Assembly (NCBI GenBank): GCA_027450205.1 | Contig: DAIDJL010000007.1 | Span: 1 to 44,431 of the forward strand | DNA from: Candidatus Parcubacteria bacterium | GTDB taxonomy: Bacteria > Patescibacteriota > Minisyncoccia > UBA6257 > 2-01-FULL-56-20 | Length of the DNA stretch: 44,431 nucleotides | Direction of reading: 5' to 3' | Part shown: piece by piece, positions 1 through 11,200 of the stretch | How the letters are laid out: each line of letters starts with the position of its first letter | Position numbering within the stretch: the first letter of the stretch is position 1 | Notes under the pieces: generated by a model | The model's input: the letters and a program-made list of their open reading frames with translations, nothing else | The model's database searches: none | Told to the model about the DNA's origin: nothing | Translations under genes and position numbers: made by a program

Positions 1-1
1 T

Positions 2-217
2 CTCTCCTTCGGCGACACAGGAACAGATGTCTCCACCCTCCAGGGCATCCTTATGAACGACGGCTATCTTTCCCAGGGCGTCTTCACGAACGGCACATTT
101 GATGCCGCCACCCTGCGTGCCGTAGAGACCTTCCAGTGCGTGCAAAACATCGTCTGCACCGGCGGCTATGGCTATGGCCATGTCGGTCCGAAGACCAAAG
201 CGGCGCTTGGGATGTAG
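2..217 (+). CDS. C-terminal fragment of a peptidoglycan-binding (PG_binding_1-like) protein, cut by left edge
   Basis: Frame 2 reads LSFGDTGTDVSTLQGILMNDGYLSQGVFTNGTFDAATLRAVETFQCVQNIVCTGGYGYGHVGPKTKAALGM*, a typical PG-binding repeat. Confidence 0.8.
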   Translation, partial: LSFGDTGTDVSTLQGILMNDGYLSQGVFTNGTFDAATLRAVETFQCVQNIVCTGGYGYGHVGPKTKAALGM

Positions 218-273
218 GGGGGGGTGGGATATAGATGCTTAATATATCCCGGAAATGGTGATATAGTATGTGA

Positions 274-756
274 ATGCTTATTGATGGTATCGCCGTCTTT
301 ATCGCTCAATATTTCTATTTCCTCGTACTTCTCATAGGGCTCATTTTCTTTTTCATCCAGCCGTGGAACATCAAGAAAAGCATGATGATCCGTTCCGCGA
401 TCATCGGCCCATTGGCCTACCTTCTCTCACGCATCGCAGGATTACTTTACTACGACCCGCGCCCGTTCGTTGTCGGCCATTTCGTTCCGCTCATTGCCCA
501 TGCGGCCGACAACGGATTTCCTTCCGACCATGTGTTGCTCACGGGGGCGGCGGCGATGGTGATTTGGTTTTATGATAAAAAATGGAGCGCCGTGTTATGG
601 GCGCTCGCCCTGCTTATCGGATGGGCGCGGGTTTACAGTGGCGTCCACCACGCGGTAGATATTATGGGAAGCATTGTCATTGTATTGTTTTCCGGATCGG
701 CATATTACTACGTTTCAACCTTTTTATGGCCGACGCGTGGCCGTGTCCAAAAATAG
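274..756 (+). CDS. PAP2-family phosphatase (BcrC-like undecaprenyl-PP phosphatase)
   Basis: DPRPF, GFPSDH and SGVHHAVDI motifs in a multi-TM protein. Confidence 0.85.
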   Translation: MLIDGIAVFIAQYFYFLVLLIGLIFFFIQPWNIKKSMMIRSAIIGPLAYLLSRIAGLLYYDPRPFVVGHFVPLIAHAADNGFPSDHVLLTGAAAMVIWFYDKKWSAVLWALALLIGWARVYSGVHHAVDIMGSIVIVLFSGSAYYYVSTFLWPTRGRVQK

Positions 757-769
757 CGATTTCGTAAAT

Positions 770-793
770 ATGAATATGAATATGAATATGAAT
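770..793. repeat. (ATGAAT)4 hexanucleotide simple repeat
   Basis: Four perfect tandem ATGAAT units between PAP2 and the surface-protein promoter. Confidence 0.95.
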
Positions 794-852
794 GTTTTCC
801 ACGCCTGCATGATCTGTGTATAAGCAGTGGAGAAATTGTGCGTTCGAAATCA

Positions 853-881
853 TTGACATACTCAATGGTTTTTTATACTGT
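853..881 (+). promoter_or_regulatory. Promoter TTGACA-N17-TACTGT upstream of giant surface protein
   Basis: TTGACA 853-858, TACTGT 876-881. Confidence 0.6.
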
Positions 882-989
882 TCGGGTATTACATCTAAAA
901 TTGCATATCGTTGCAACCAGGGGAAAAAGGCCGGCGATCCAATATAATCCATAACGATCAGCAAATAACTTCATGAGAACAAGGTAAGC

Positions 990-1047
990 CCGTGCGTCCG
1001 CGTGGATCAGTCGACCAACGCGGTTCGGACGGCCTTTTTCCGCTTTT
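990..1047 (+). promoter_or_regulatory. Leader hairpin plus T-tracts (possible attenuator) in the long 5' leader of the surface-protein gene
   Basis: CCGT..CCGCGTGG/CCAACGCGG..ACGG stem followed by CCTTTTTCCGCTTTTTC. Confidence 0.45.
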
Positions 1048-1076
1048 TCTCCAAAAAACAAAAACATTAAATAATT

Positions 1077-4000
1077 ATGAACACGAACATGAAAAAATTT
1101 TATCAGTCGGCTCGGCGTTGGTCCTTACAGTGTTCGGCATCGGCCTTTTGGTTTCCACGAGCGCTCATGCCGTGGCGGCAACGACATATTACGTTGACGC
1201 GAATGCTACTTCTTCGGGCACGGGAACTCTCGCGTCTCCTTTTCAGACAATTCAGGAGGGAATAAATGCAGCGACGTCTGGCGACACGGTTCATGTTGCC
1301 GCAGGGGCATATGCGGAGAATCCTGATGTTGCAGCAGGAATAACGCTTCAGGGTGCAAGCGGCGCGGATATTGAGGGCCAGGTTACCATCGCTGGCGATA
1401 GTGTTACCGTGGATGGTTTCAACATCACGGACCCAAATTCAAGTTTTGGCATTCTGGCAACCGATCATAGTAACCTTACTATCACAAATAACACGATCCA
1501 TGATATCGGTACGACGCTCACGAGCGGTTCGGCGCAGGCGATCGGCATTATAAGTAGTGCCGCTGATGTGACCAACATAACGATAAGCGACAATCACATC
1601 ACGAATATCGGCAATACAAACTTGGCGCATGCCGGTTCCGCGGGTAGCAGCGCAAAAGGCATTTACCTCGGCAATTCGAACGGTTCATATACGTTTTCGG
1701 GTGTTACTGTTTCCGGCAATACGATAAATGATGTTTACGCTTCGACCGCTGCTTGGATCGGCTCGCCTAATTATGGCGGCGGTGCCGGTGCATATGGCCT
1801 CTTGGTGAACCATAAGACTACCGGTCTTGCGGTGACGGGAAATACCATTGGTACTCTTGAAGGACTTTGGGCGCACGCGATCGGTCTTGAGACCGATACG
1901 CCCAACGCGACCGTTTCGGGCAATACCGTCACGGGGCTTACGGATCATAAAGGAGGGACTGACGCCATGGCGCTTCGGCTTGAATCGAATCCGGATGCTT
2001 CGACGGTAACACTGACCGGCAACACCTTTAACGGCGATCCTCTCTTGCTTTCAACCTCTACTATTTCCGTGAATGCCGCGTGGAATACCTTAAGCACCAG
2101 TTCTTACACCTATCCGGAGGTCTTGTCCGGTGGTGTTTATAACTACTATGGGCTTAACGCGTTCTCAAAGATCCAAGACGGAGTTAACGCGGTCGCGACG
2201 GGCGGCACGGTGAATGTCGCCGCGGGAACTTATCCCGAGACCGCTTCGATCATAAAACCGCTCACGCTGAACGGCGCACAGATGAACGTTCCTGGCGCCA
2301 ATGCGAGCGGCACGCAGCGCTCGGGCGGCGAATCGATCGTGAACGCAATGGATATCTCCGCAAGCAATGTCACGGTGAACGGTTTCTCGTTCGTGAACGA
2401 TGGCACGCAGATGAATATCGGCTCCTCTACGATCCTCTCCGGGGTGGTCGTCAAAGATAATATTTTTTCCGGATTTAAAGGAGTTGGTGTCCCGACCAAT
2501 CATGCGGGGAATCTCATTATAGAAGGGAACCTGTTCAAGAACGCCGACACGAGCTCCGAAGCCATTCAGATCAAGTCGGATTCGCTGGCTGGCGGATGCA
2601 ATGGTACGGAAGTTGAGAACAATGTTCTCGTGAATGCTGGCAACAACAACGGCGCAGACATTAACTTCTCTTGCACGGGGAGCAATTCGTCCAATGTGAC
2701 CGTTTCCGGCAATACGGATCTTGGGAACACGAACGGCAACAGCTTCACCGCGTTTTCCGGCGTTAATGACGGCATCAATGTGACCGGCAACCATGCGACC
2801 AATATAAATGGTTCCGCGATCTTCTTCTGGGGCGATGTGTCGGGATCTGCTAATGTGACCAATAATGTCATTACCGGTGGCGCCGGCAGTGCAGTGAGCA
2901 TTCATGGTAATGGTGCGTATAACGTGCCCGATGCGCCGAATTCGGGAGCGTTCACGATAACGAACAACGACCTTTCCGGTAACCTGCGCGGCATCTATCT
3001 TGGCGATGACGGCGGTGCGTTCACCGCTTCGAGTACGATCGTAGCTTCCGGGAACAATTTTTCCGGAGAATCGATAGCGGGCGTCCAGAATTCTTCCACG
3101 GTGCTTACGGCGAACAGCGTGAATGCCACCGGCAACTGGTGGGGCGCCTCTACCGGGCCGGCGGATCTCGTTTCGGGCGATGGCAGCATTCCCGATACGA
3201 ACGCAAGCGGCACCGGTGCCGCGGCGATCGGCGCGGTGAAATATTCGGGCTGGTGCACGAATTCGTACTGCGATTCGACGCCCCCGACGCTCGTCTATAA
3301 CACGCCGGCTGCAAACGTGGTGGTAAGCTCAACCCTTCCGGTATCGGTCACGGCAAGCGACGCAGGCAGCGGCATCGCGGACGTGGTCGTGCACTACTAT
3401 CACGCGGATGCGAACGGAAATGCAACTGGCACAATGCTTGGTGCCTGCGGCTCGGGTGCGGCAAATCTCGGCGGGGTGCCCACATATACCTACACCTGTA
3501 TCCTTGATGTCTCGGCACTTTCCGACGGAAATTACGTCTTAAAATCAGGTACGTTTGATGTGGCGGGCAATAATCAGACCGTTTCATTGCCATTCACGGT
3601 GAGTCATGTGGCTCCATCGGTTTCGACGCCGACGTTGGTTTGGCCGGTAAATGGTGATATCACGCCGACCAATGTATTCACGTTCCGTTGGAACTCTTCG
3701 ACCAGCACAGTCTCGGGTCCCATCACCTATGAATTCCATTCATCCATGAATTCTGCAGAGACGAATGGAGTGCTCACGACCGGTCTTTGGGATTCGGGCA
3801 CTTTGACCACTTCGTCGATTCTTTCAACGGGAGCGCCGGATGGTACGTGGTATTGGCAGGTGCGTGCAAAGGATTCGGCAGGTGACACGAGCGCCTGGAG
3901 CGATATTTGGGCAGTAACGTTAAATACTGCTCCGACTCCCGCGCTTGTGACATGCCTTGCGGGAACAACGGCATCGCTTGTGGAGACCGATACCGTACAC

Positions 4001-5512
4001 TCGGCTTCGTCTACGCCAACGGTCGGTGTAAATAATCTGACGGACGGCCAGACCTATCTCTTGGTGGCCTCGGGGACATGGAAAAACGCAACTCTCAACG
4101 TAACAGATCCGGCATATGCGAGCGTCGACAATTGGACAACCTATATGCGGGGCTACGATATTGCACCGTATTACGAAGGATCCAACGATCTCGAACTTCA
4201 GGTAGACAATTCGTTCGTGAATTGGGGAGCCTATCAGCCGTCGCACGAGTATGCGTACCTTTATACCGGCACTGGCAATCCGGTGAGTTTCATCGTGTTC
4301 GACGGGAATGCGACGGTTGCATCGCCGACCCCAAATCCGTCATGGTACGGGGATAATTCAGGAGACCTTCAAGTCTCGGTCTACGCCTGTCATGCGCCTA
4401 CCTATGTGACGACCGAAGCGGCGACCAATTTGGCTCAGGCTGATGCGACGCTGAACGGCCTGAACGGCGATTACAACGCGACCGGACACTCTTTCTGGGT
4501 TTCCACATCGACCTTCAGCACGACAAGCCCCATCATCCCGGTTGGCGTCTACTCGACGCCTGACCTCGGCGCAATCGCATCCGGCACCCCATTCTCCATA
4601 TCGCTCTCATCTCTCACGGCGAATGCCTACGTACACGGTCAAGTTGCCGGTTCTATGCCTGCAGTGACACCGAATACGACGTACTATTATGTGGCATGGT
4701 CATTCGTAAATGGGACATGGCACCCGGGCACGATGAAAAGCTTTACTACGAAAGCGCTCAACGCAGACGATACCCTGAGCGCGCTTGGCGTTTCGGCGGG
4801 AGAGCTCTCGCCGAGCTTTAGCCCGGACACGCTCTCATACAATGTCGTGTTGCCATATAACACGACCCTTCCGCCGACCGTGACGGCCACGACGACCGAT
4901 CCGGATGCGACCGACACGGTCACGCAGGCCATGAGCACGACGGGAACGGCAACGGTTCACGTGACGGCGCAGGACGGGGTAACAAATCAGACATACGCGG
5001 TCAATTTCTCGCTTGCCCCGGCGACGACAAGCTTCCTGAACGTTGTTGTTCTGGTTGACAATTCCGACGGCGGTGCGGCAACTTCGTCCGACTTCACCGT
5101 CACGGTGATCGCACCGGGCGCAAGCAAAACTACGTTCCCCGGCGATGCGGCGGGTACGGAGATCACGATCGATCCGAACCAGCACTTCAATGTGAACATC
5201 TCTCACGTCCAGCACTATGATGTGGGGACGAGCGGTGACTGCAATGATCCGAGCGGTCTTCCCGCCGGAAGTTTGGCGACCTGTACGATCACGGAGACGT
5301 ATAAAGCGTTCGGAAACGATAATGACAGCGTTATCGTGGGCGGGGGAGAGCCGGGCGGCGGTAACAATAACGGCAATGACGGTGGAAAAGTGCTCGGTGC
5401 GAGCATCACCGGCGTTGAATTCCTCCAGCAGCAGATCGCGCAGCTCCAGCAGCAGTTGCTTGCCCTGCTCCAGCAATACCTGGCGCAGCTCCACTCGCAC
5501 GGAACGCATTAG
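1077..5512 (+). CDS. Giant secreted right-handed beta-helix protein with cadherin-like beta-sandwich domain; N-terminus requires a -1 frameshift at A6 1092-1097
   Basis: Signal-peptide-like KILSVGSALVLTVFGIGLLVSTSAHA; repeated VSGNTI beta-helix rungs; LSALGVSAGELSPSFSPDTLSYNV; C-terminal VLGAS plus Q/L-rich tail. ATG 1077/1089 is one frame off from the long ORF. Confidence 0.75.
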
Positions 5513-5533
5513 GATCGTGGGATTGCGGAAAAA

Positions 5534-5557
5534 AGCCCCGGGAGATCGGGGCTTTTT
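5534..5557 (+). terminator. Rho-independent terminator
   Basis: AGCCCCG-GGAGAT-CGGGGCTTTTT. Confidence 0.85.
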
Positions 5558-5623
5558 GCTATAATCATAGTAAAGGCCGACTCCGGAGATTCGTCATTAA
5601 TTAATAATTAACTTTATAAATTC

Positions 5624-5995
5624 ATGGATGTTTCGGTTGTCATCGCTCAGGTGTTGGGAATATTCTTTTTGATCGTGGGCATTGCCATGGGGGTGAATAG
5701 CAAGGCTACCGCGAGTGCGATAGAGGAGTCAGTGGCGCACAAAGGGATCATGTTCATGTGGGGCATACTCGCGCTCCTTATCGGGTCATGGATCGTCGTG
5801 TTCAACAATGTGTGGACGTCGGGCCTGCCGTTGCTCGTGACCATCCTCGGGTGGTTGGCGCTCATTAAGGGCGTATTCATCCTGCTTGCCCCCGCTGCCG
5901 CCGTATCGCTCTACAGGAAGTTCGGTAAGAGCGGCATGATCGTGTTCTGTGGCGTGGTCTCATTCGTGCTCGGCCTCGTTCTGCTTTATTGGTAA
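5624..5995 (+). CDS. Small integral membrane protein
   Basis: 123 aa, about four hydrophobic segments. Confidence 0.65.
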   Translation: MDVSVVIAQVLGIFFLIVGIAMGVNSKATASAIEESVAHKGIMFMWGILALLIGSWIVVFNNVWTSGLPLLVTILGWLALIKGVFILLAPAAAVSLYRKFGKSGMIVFCGVVSFVLGLVLLYW

Positions 5996-6034
5996 GCGAA
6001 CACGGAGACCGCCCTGCGTGATATGATTTCTATC

Positions 6035-6582
6035 ATGACAGTCTACAGTTCGATCGTCAGCATTTCTTGGGCGGTCATTATCGTATACTGGCTCGTCTCC
6101 GCGATGAGGGTCAAGAAGAATGTCGAGGGCGGCGCGGCGCGGGTTTTCGTATTGTAGCCATCGTCATTGTCATCATCCTGTTACAGGTGAACGCTTCCTT
6201 CCGCGTGTTCGACTATCGGTTGCCGGCGGGAGTGCAGGCGCTGGGCGCCGTCCTCTGTGTGGCGGGGATCGCGTTCGCGATCTGGGCGCGCTGGCACCTG
6301 GGCAGGAATTGGAGCGCGACGCCGTCCATAAAGGAAGGACATGAACTTGTGGCCTCCGGCCCGTATCGCTTCGTGCGCCATCCGATTTACACCGGCATCA
6401 TCCTTGCGCTTTTGGGATCGGCGCTTACAAACAGCGTCATATGGGTCGCCTTTTTCATTATTTTCACCATCAATTTTATTGCCCGGATCCCCATAGAGGA
6501 GCGGTATATGCTGCAGCTTTTTCCCGGCGAATATCCCGAGTATAAAAAACGGACAAAAGCGCTGATTCCGTTCGTGTGGTAG
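6035..6582 (+). pseudogene. Isoprenylcysteine carboxyl methyltransferase (ICMT)-family protein with a frameshift near 6140-6160
   Basis: TM1 (MTVYSSIVSISWAVIIVYWLVSAMRVKKNVEGG) lies in one frame, FRIVAIVIVIILLQ...SGPYRFVRHPIYTG...EERYMLQLFPGEYPEYKKRTKALIPFVW in another. Confidence 0.7.
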
Positions 6583-6749
6583 GTTCGTGTCGCGACGTGC
6601 GGCGCCATGGCGCGGTTATTTTGCATGCTGAAACTTTTATCTTTGGTCGTACGTATGTATAAGGCAGACGGGATCCGGTTTGGCTGGTCGAAGCGGCTCG
6701 ATGCCCGTCCAAAAATGTCTAAAACAATAGATTAAAAAATAATAAAAAC

Positions 6750-7625
6750 ATGATGAAAATAGTGGGTACGGTTTCGTGGATAGCGGCAATCGTGGCTGCC
6801 TCAAGCTTGGCGGTCGTCATGCCGGCGTTCGCGCAGGAGAACGTTGGCATAGGTGCCGGCGCGCAGGTACAGGCTGGAATACATGACGGGATAGATGGCG
6901 TTCGTCGCGCCGGAGCAGCTCCGGGTATCTTCGGTACCGTAAGCGCGGTGAATGGATCGACGCTCAGCGTAACGGCCCGGATGGCGCCAAGCTCAGCGTC
7001 AGGTGTTTCATCCACTGTTTATACGGTGGATGCAAGTAATGCGAGGATCTATAAAGACGGCGCAACTACGACGGTTCCCGTTTCGGACATCTCCGTAGGT
7101 GATATCGTAGTGGTGCAAGGAACGGTAACCGGCACGAATGTCGCGGCGACCGTCATCCGTGACGGCATATTCCCGCGTCCGGTAGGCGGCCCGGTCATGC
7201 CGATAGGCGGTCGAAGGTTCGATCGCGGCGCGAGCTCCACGCCGGCAATCCAGGGCAATGGCGAGCCGGTCGTCGGGGGCAGCGTCACTGCCATTAACGG
7301 CACGACGCTCACGATCACGAACGCGAGCAATGTCACATACACGATCAATGCGGCAAGCACCACGATCGTCAGGAACGGGACAAGTTCCGTGCTCTCAAAC
7401 ATTGCGGTGGGCGACAGCATCATCGTGCAGGGTACGGTCAATGGAACGTTCGTGACGGCGACGTCGATCATCGATCGGGGAGCGGGAAGCGGTACCGCGT
7501 CTTCATCGACGAATGTTTTGCCTCTCCGCCCCCATGACAGCGGTTTCGGATTCGGGATCGGCGGCGGCCTTGGAGGGTTCTTTGGCGCCATCGGCGGATT
7601 TTTCCGGCATTTGTTCGGATTCTAG
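6750..7625 (+). CDS. Secreted protein with two DUF5666-like domains
   Basis: Signal peptide; duplicated GTVSAVNGSTLSVTA..YTVDAS..I..GDIVVVQGTV units. Confidence 0.75.
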   Translation: MMKIVGTVSWIAAIVAASSLAVVMPAFAQENVGIGAGAQVQAGIHDGIDGVRRAGAAPGIFGTVSAVNGSTLSVTARMAPSSASGVSSTVYTVDASNARIYKDGATTTVPVSDISVGDIVVVQGTVTGTNVAATVIRDGIFPRPVGGPVMPIGGRRFDRGASSTPAIQGNGEPVVGGSVTAINGTTLTITNASNVTYTINAASTTIVRNGTSSVLSNIAVGDSIIVQGTVNGTFVTATSIIDRGAGSGTASSSTNVLPLRPHDSGFGFGIGGGLGGFFGAIGGFFRHLFGF

Positions 7626-7661
7626 GATCAATTCCGCGCGATAAGTCAAATATAAAAAAAG

Positions 7662-7688
7662 AAGGGTCCCGCAATGAGCGGGGCCCTT
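7662..7688. terminator. Convergent-gene (bidirectional) terminator hairpin
   Basis: AAGGGTCCCGC-AATGA-GCGGGGCCCTT. Confidence 0.75.
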
Positions 7689-7710
7689 TGGTGTTGGGTG
7701 CGCCGCGGGT

Positions 7711-8100
7711 TTAAAGCGCGTCGCCATCGAAGGAGGTATCGGCAAGATCCATCGAGGTGGCATCAAGGCCGTAAGCATGTTCGGCAAGTGCACGATGAAG
7801 CCGCTTATAGAAGCGGAGCTGCTGTTCGGGGGATCCCTTGAATCGGATCGAGGCCAGCCGTTCGAATTGCGAGATCGTCTGCACCACGCGGGCCGACACT
7901 TTCGGGTCGCCCCCCGGAGGGATACAGAACGAAGAAGGATGGGCCACTATTTGTGCAACGGAGTGCAGGGTCAGCCTCCAATAAAACAATGGCCGATCTG
8001 ATTCATGCAGTTCGTGCGCGGCCTGGTCGGCGAACCTCATGCCTTGTGTGATGCAGTTTGAGATCTTTACATCAGGATGCTCGGTGCTGATGACGGACAT
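7711..8100 (-). CDS. Hypothetical protein
   Basis: 129 aa ORF with GGAGG 7 nt before ATG. Confidence 0.7.
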   Translation of the reverse strand: MSVISTEHPDVKISNCITQGMRFADQAAHELHESDRPLFYWRLTLHSVAQIVAHPSSFCIPPGGDPKVSARVVQTISQFERLASIRFKGSPEQQLRFYKRLHRALAEHAYGLDATSMDLADTSFDGDAL

Positions 8101-8232
8101 TCAAATTCCTCCACGGAGAATCGAGTTGCTGGCCATATAGTAACAAAATTTTCTTCATCATGCAAGCCAAGAAGAGGCAGATGTGCGGCGACGGGCGTTG
8201 AGCCGCACGCCGTTTGGCGATACACTTACGGG

Positions 8233-11200
8233 ATGCCGACATCTGATGCGTTTGAAGCGAGATATGCATCGCTGAATCCCGAGCAGCGCCAATCGGTGGA
8301 CACGCTCGATGGGCCGGTGATGGTGATCGCAGGCCCGGGGACGGGAAAGACCGAGGTGCTTACCATGCGCATCGCGAATATTTTACGCGGCAAAAAGACC
8401 ATGCCGGAGAAGATCCTGGCGCTCACCTTTACCGAATCCGGCGCGGTTTCCATGCGCCGCCGGCTTGTGGAACTGATCGGCGCGGACGCGTATCGCGTGG
8501 AAATTTCCACCTTCCACGGTTTTGCGAACCGCATCATCCGCGATTATCCGGATTATTTTCCGACGATCATCGACGCGAATAGCATCACGGAGATCGAGCA
8601 GGTGAGCATCCTGCGCCGCTTGCTCGACACGCTGCCGCTCAAGGATCTGCGTCCGTTCGGCGACCGATATTATCATTTGCGTGCGATCCTCGCCGCGATC
8701 AACGAACTGAAGCAGCAGGGCGTCTCGCCGGAATTTTTTACCGCGATCGCCGCCGATGCAAAAAAAGAATTTTACGCGAATCCGGACCTCATGAATCAGT
8801 CGGGCAAATTCGAGGGAAAGATGAAGGGAAAATACGTGACGGCGTCCAGGCGGGTGGAGCGCAATATTGAGCTGGCTACGATCTACGCGGAATATCAAAG
8901 GGCGCTCGCTGCCGGGCGGCAATATGATTACAGCGACATGATCATGTACGTCGCGCTCGCGCTTGAACGCGATGACGAGCTCGCACAGGTGCTCCAGCAG
9001 GCGTACGAATATTTTTTAGTGGATGAGCACCAGGATACGAATGATGCGCAGAATAAGATCATAGAGTTCATTGCGGGCGCACCTGCAAGCGTCGGGCGAC
9101 CCAATCTTTTTGTGGTGGGGGACGAGAAGCAGGCGATCTATCGGTTCCAGGGAGCATCGCTCGAGAATTTCCACTATTTTCGCGATCATTATAACGATGT
9201 CGTGCTGATCACATTACGCAACAATTATCGTTCGACGCAGGCCATCCTTGACGCCGCGCACGCCGTTTCGCCGCGCGAGATCGCGCTGGTGGCAAAGGCC
9301 GCGCACGCGGTCGCGGCTCGTGCCGCGCAGACGGAGGAGCCGGCGCACCTGGCGGTGCTATCGTCGCCCATAGTGGAATATTATTTCATTGCGCAAAAAA
9401 TAAAGGAGCTTATCGCTGGCGGCGTGCCTGCGGAAGAGATCGCGGTCTTGTATCACAACAACAGGGACGTCGTACCGCTCGCGGCGATGCTGGAAAAACA
9501 GAAAGTGCCATTTGTCATAGAGTCGAACCAGGATGTGCTGGGGGACGAGGAGATCAAAAAGCTCGTGCGATTGCTGCGCGCCGTTCAGCATTTTGGCAAT
9601 GACGTCTGGCTCGCGGAAGCGTTGCATGTGGACTTTCTGGACATTCCGCCGATCGATGTATACCGGCTTTCCAGCTATGCCTTCCGCGAGCGGCGCAAAA
9701 TGTACGAGGTGATGCAGTATCCGGCCGGCCTTGATGCGGCAGGCATAAGCGATGCTTCAAGGGCCGCTTTTGCGAAGCTTTTCCAGAATCTTTCGGAATG
9801 GAAGCGGGCGGCAAAGAACCGCGGCGCGGGGGAGGCATTCGAAAAGATCGTTTATGAGTCGGGATTTATCCGGGCGGTGCTGAATCATCCAGCGGCCACG
9901 GAAAAATTGGCCAAGCTCCATGCGCTGTTCGATCTCCTGAAATCATTCATTGAGCGTCAGAAAAATTACACGCTCGATGATTTTTTCACTTATCTGGACC
10001 TGATGGAAGAGCACGACATCGCGATCCGCGGCAAGGACGCCGTGCGCCTTCCCGGCCGCGTGCGCCTGATGACCGCGCATGGCTCGAAAGGATTGGAATT
10101 CGATTACGTGTTCATTATGGATGCAGTGGACCGCAAGTGGGGTTCGCGCATGCACAAAGAATCGATATCGTTGCCGACAAAGATCTATAGAGGGGTAAAG
10201 GATGTGCCGGCCGGCGCCGGCTCTCGTGATGAAGAAGACGAGGGGGCCAACGACGATGCCGATGAGCGGAACGTTTTCTATGTCGCCCTTACCCGTGCGC
10301 GGAAGGAGATCTTCATCACGATGCCGAGGGTGGATCAGGCCGCAAAAGAACAGTTGCCGACAAAGTTCGTTGCGGGGTTAACGGAAGATATTTTAAAGCC
10401 GCTCGACGTGTCGGCGTATGAAAAGGATTTTGCAGAGCACCGTGAGGATATAGAGTTTGTTCCGGCGGACGGACACGGCGGTGCCGCAAAGTTGCCGGAG
10501 CTGGAGGACAAGGAATTTTTGAACGAGCTCTTTCGCGCGCAGGGGATCTCGGTGACGGCACTGAACAATTATTTGGAATGTCCGTGGGCGTATTTTTACC
10601 GCAACCTCATTCGCATCCCGGAAGCGCCAAATAAGAATCTTTCGTTCGGCAACGCCGTGCACGCCGCGCTCAAGAGCTATTTTGACGCACTTGGCGGCGG
10701 TGCCGGCGGCGCGCCCGGCGAGGATCGAGGCAAGACCTATCTCATTCGGCGTTTTGAGGAATCGCTCGCGCACGAGCCGATCAGAGAGAGCGAGTACGAG
10801 GAGGCGCTCGAGAAGGGCCGCCGGGCGCTACCGATCTTTTATGATACATACCACGAAACATGGTCGCCGCACGCGCTGAACGAGGTGCGTATCGACGGGA
10901 TCACGCTCGAGGATGGGACGCCGATCAACGGAAAACTGGATCGCATGGAATTCCTGGGCGTGTCAGCGGCGGTCGCGGATGGTGAAGAACGCGAGCCCGT
11001 TCGCGTGGTCGACTACAAGACCGGCAAGCCGAAGACGCGCAACGATATCGAAGGACTCACAAAATCCGGCGATGGCAATTACAAACGCCAGCTTGTGTTC
11101 TATAAGCTGCTGCTGGATAAAGAGGGGAAGCGAAATATGACCGACGGCGTCATCCAGTTCATTGAGCCGGATGATCGCGGCAAGATGCACCGCGAGGAAT

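Noticed and set aside
677-964. Minus ORF encoding IHIHIHIHIYEI
   Set aside because: Only reflects the (ATGAAT)4 repeat and has no coding support
992-1076. ATG at 992 as true start of the giant surface protein
   Set aside because: Lies within a stable leader hairpin, lacks a start signal and places 30 non-signal residues before the signal peptide; 1077/1089 with a frameshift fits better
2165-2905. 246-aa minus-strand ORF
   Set aside because: Shadow of the beta-helix repeats on the plus strand
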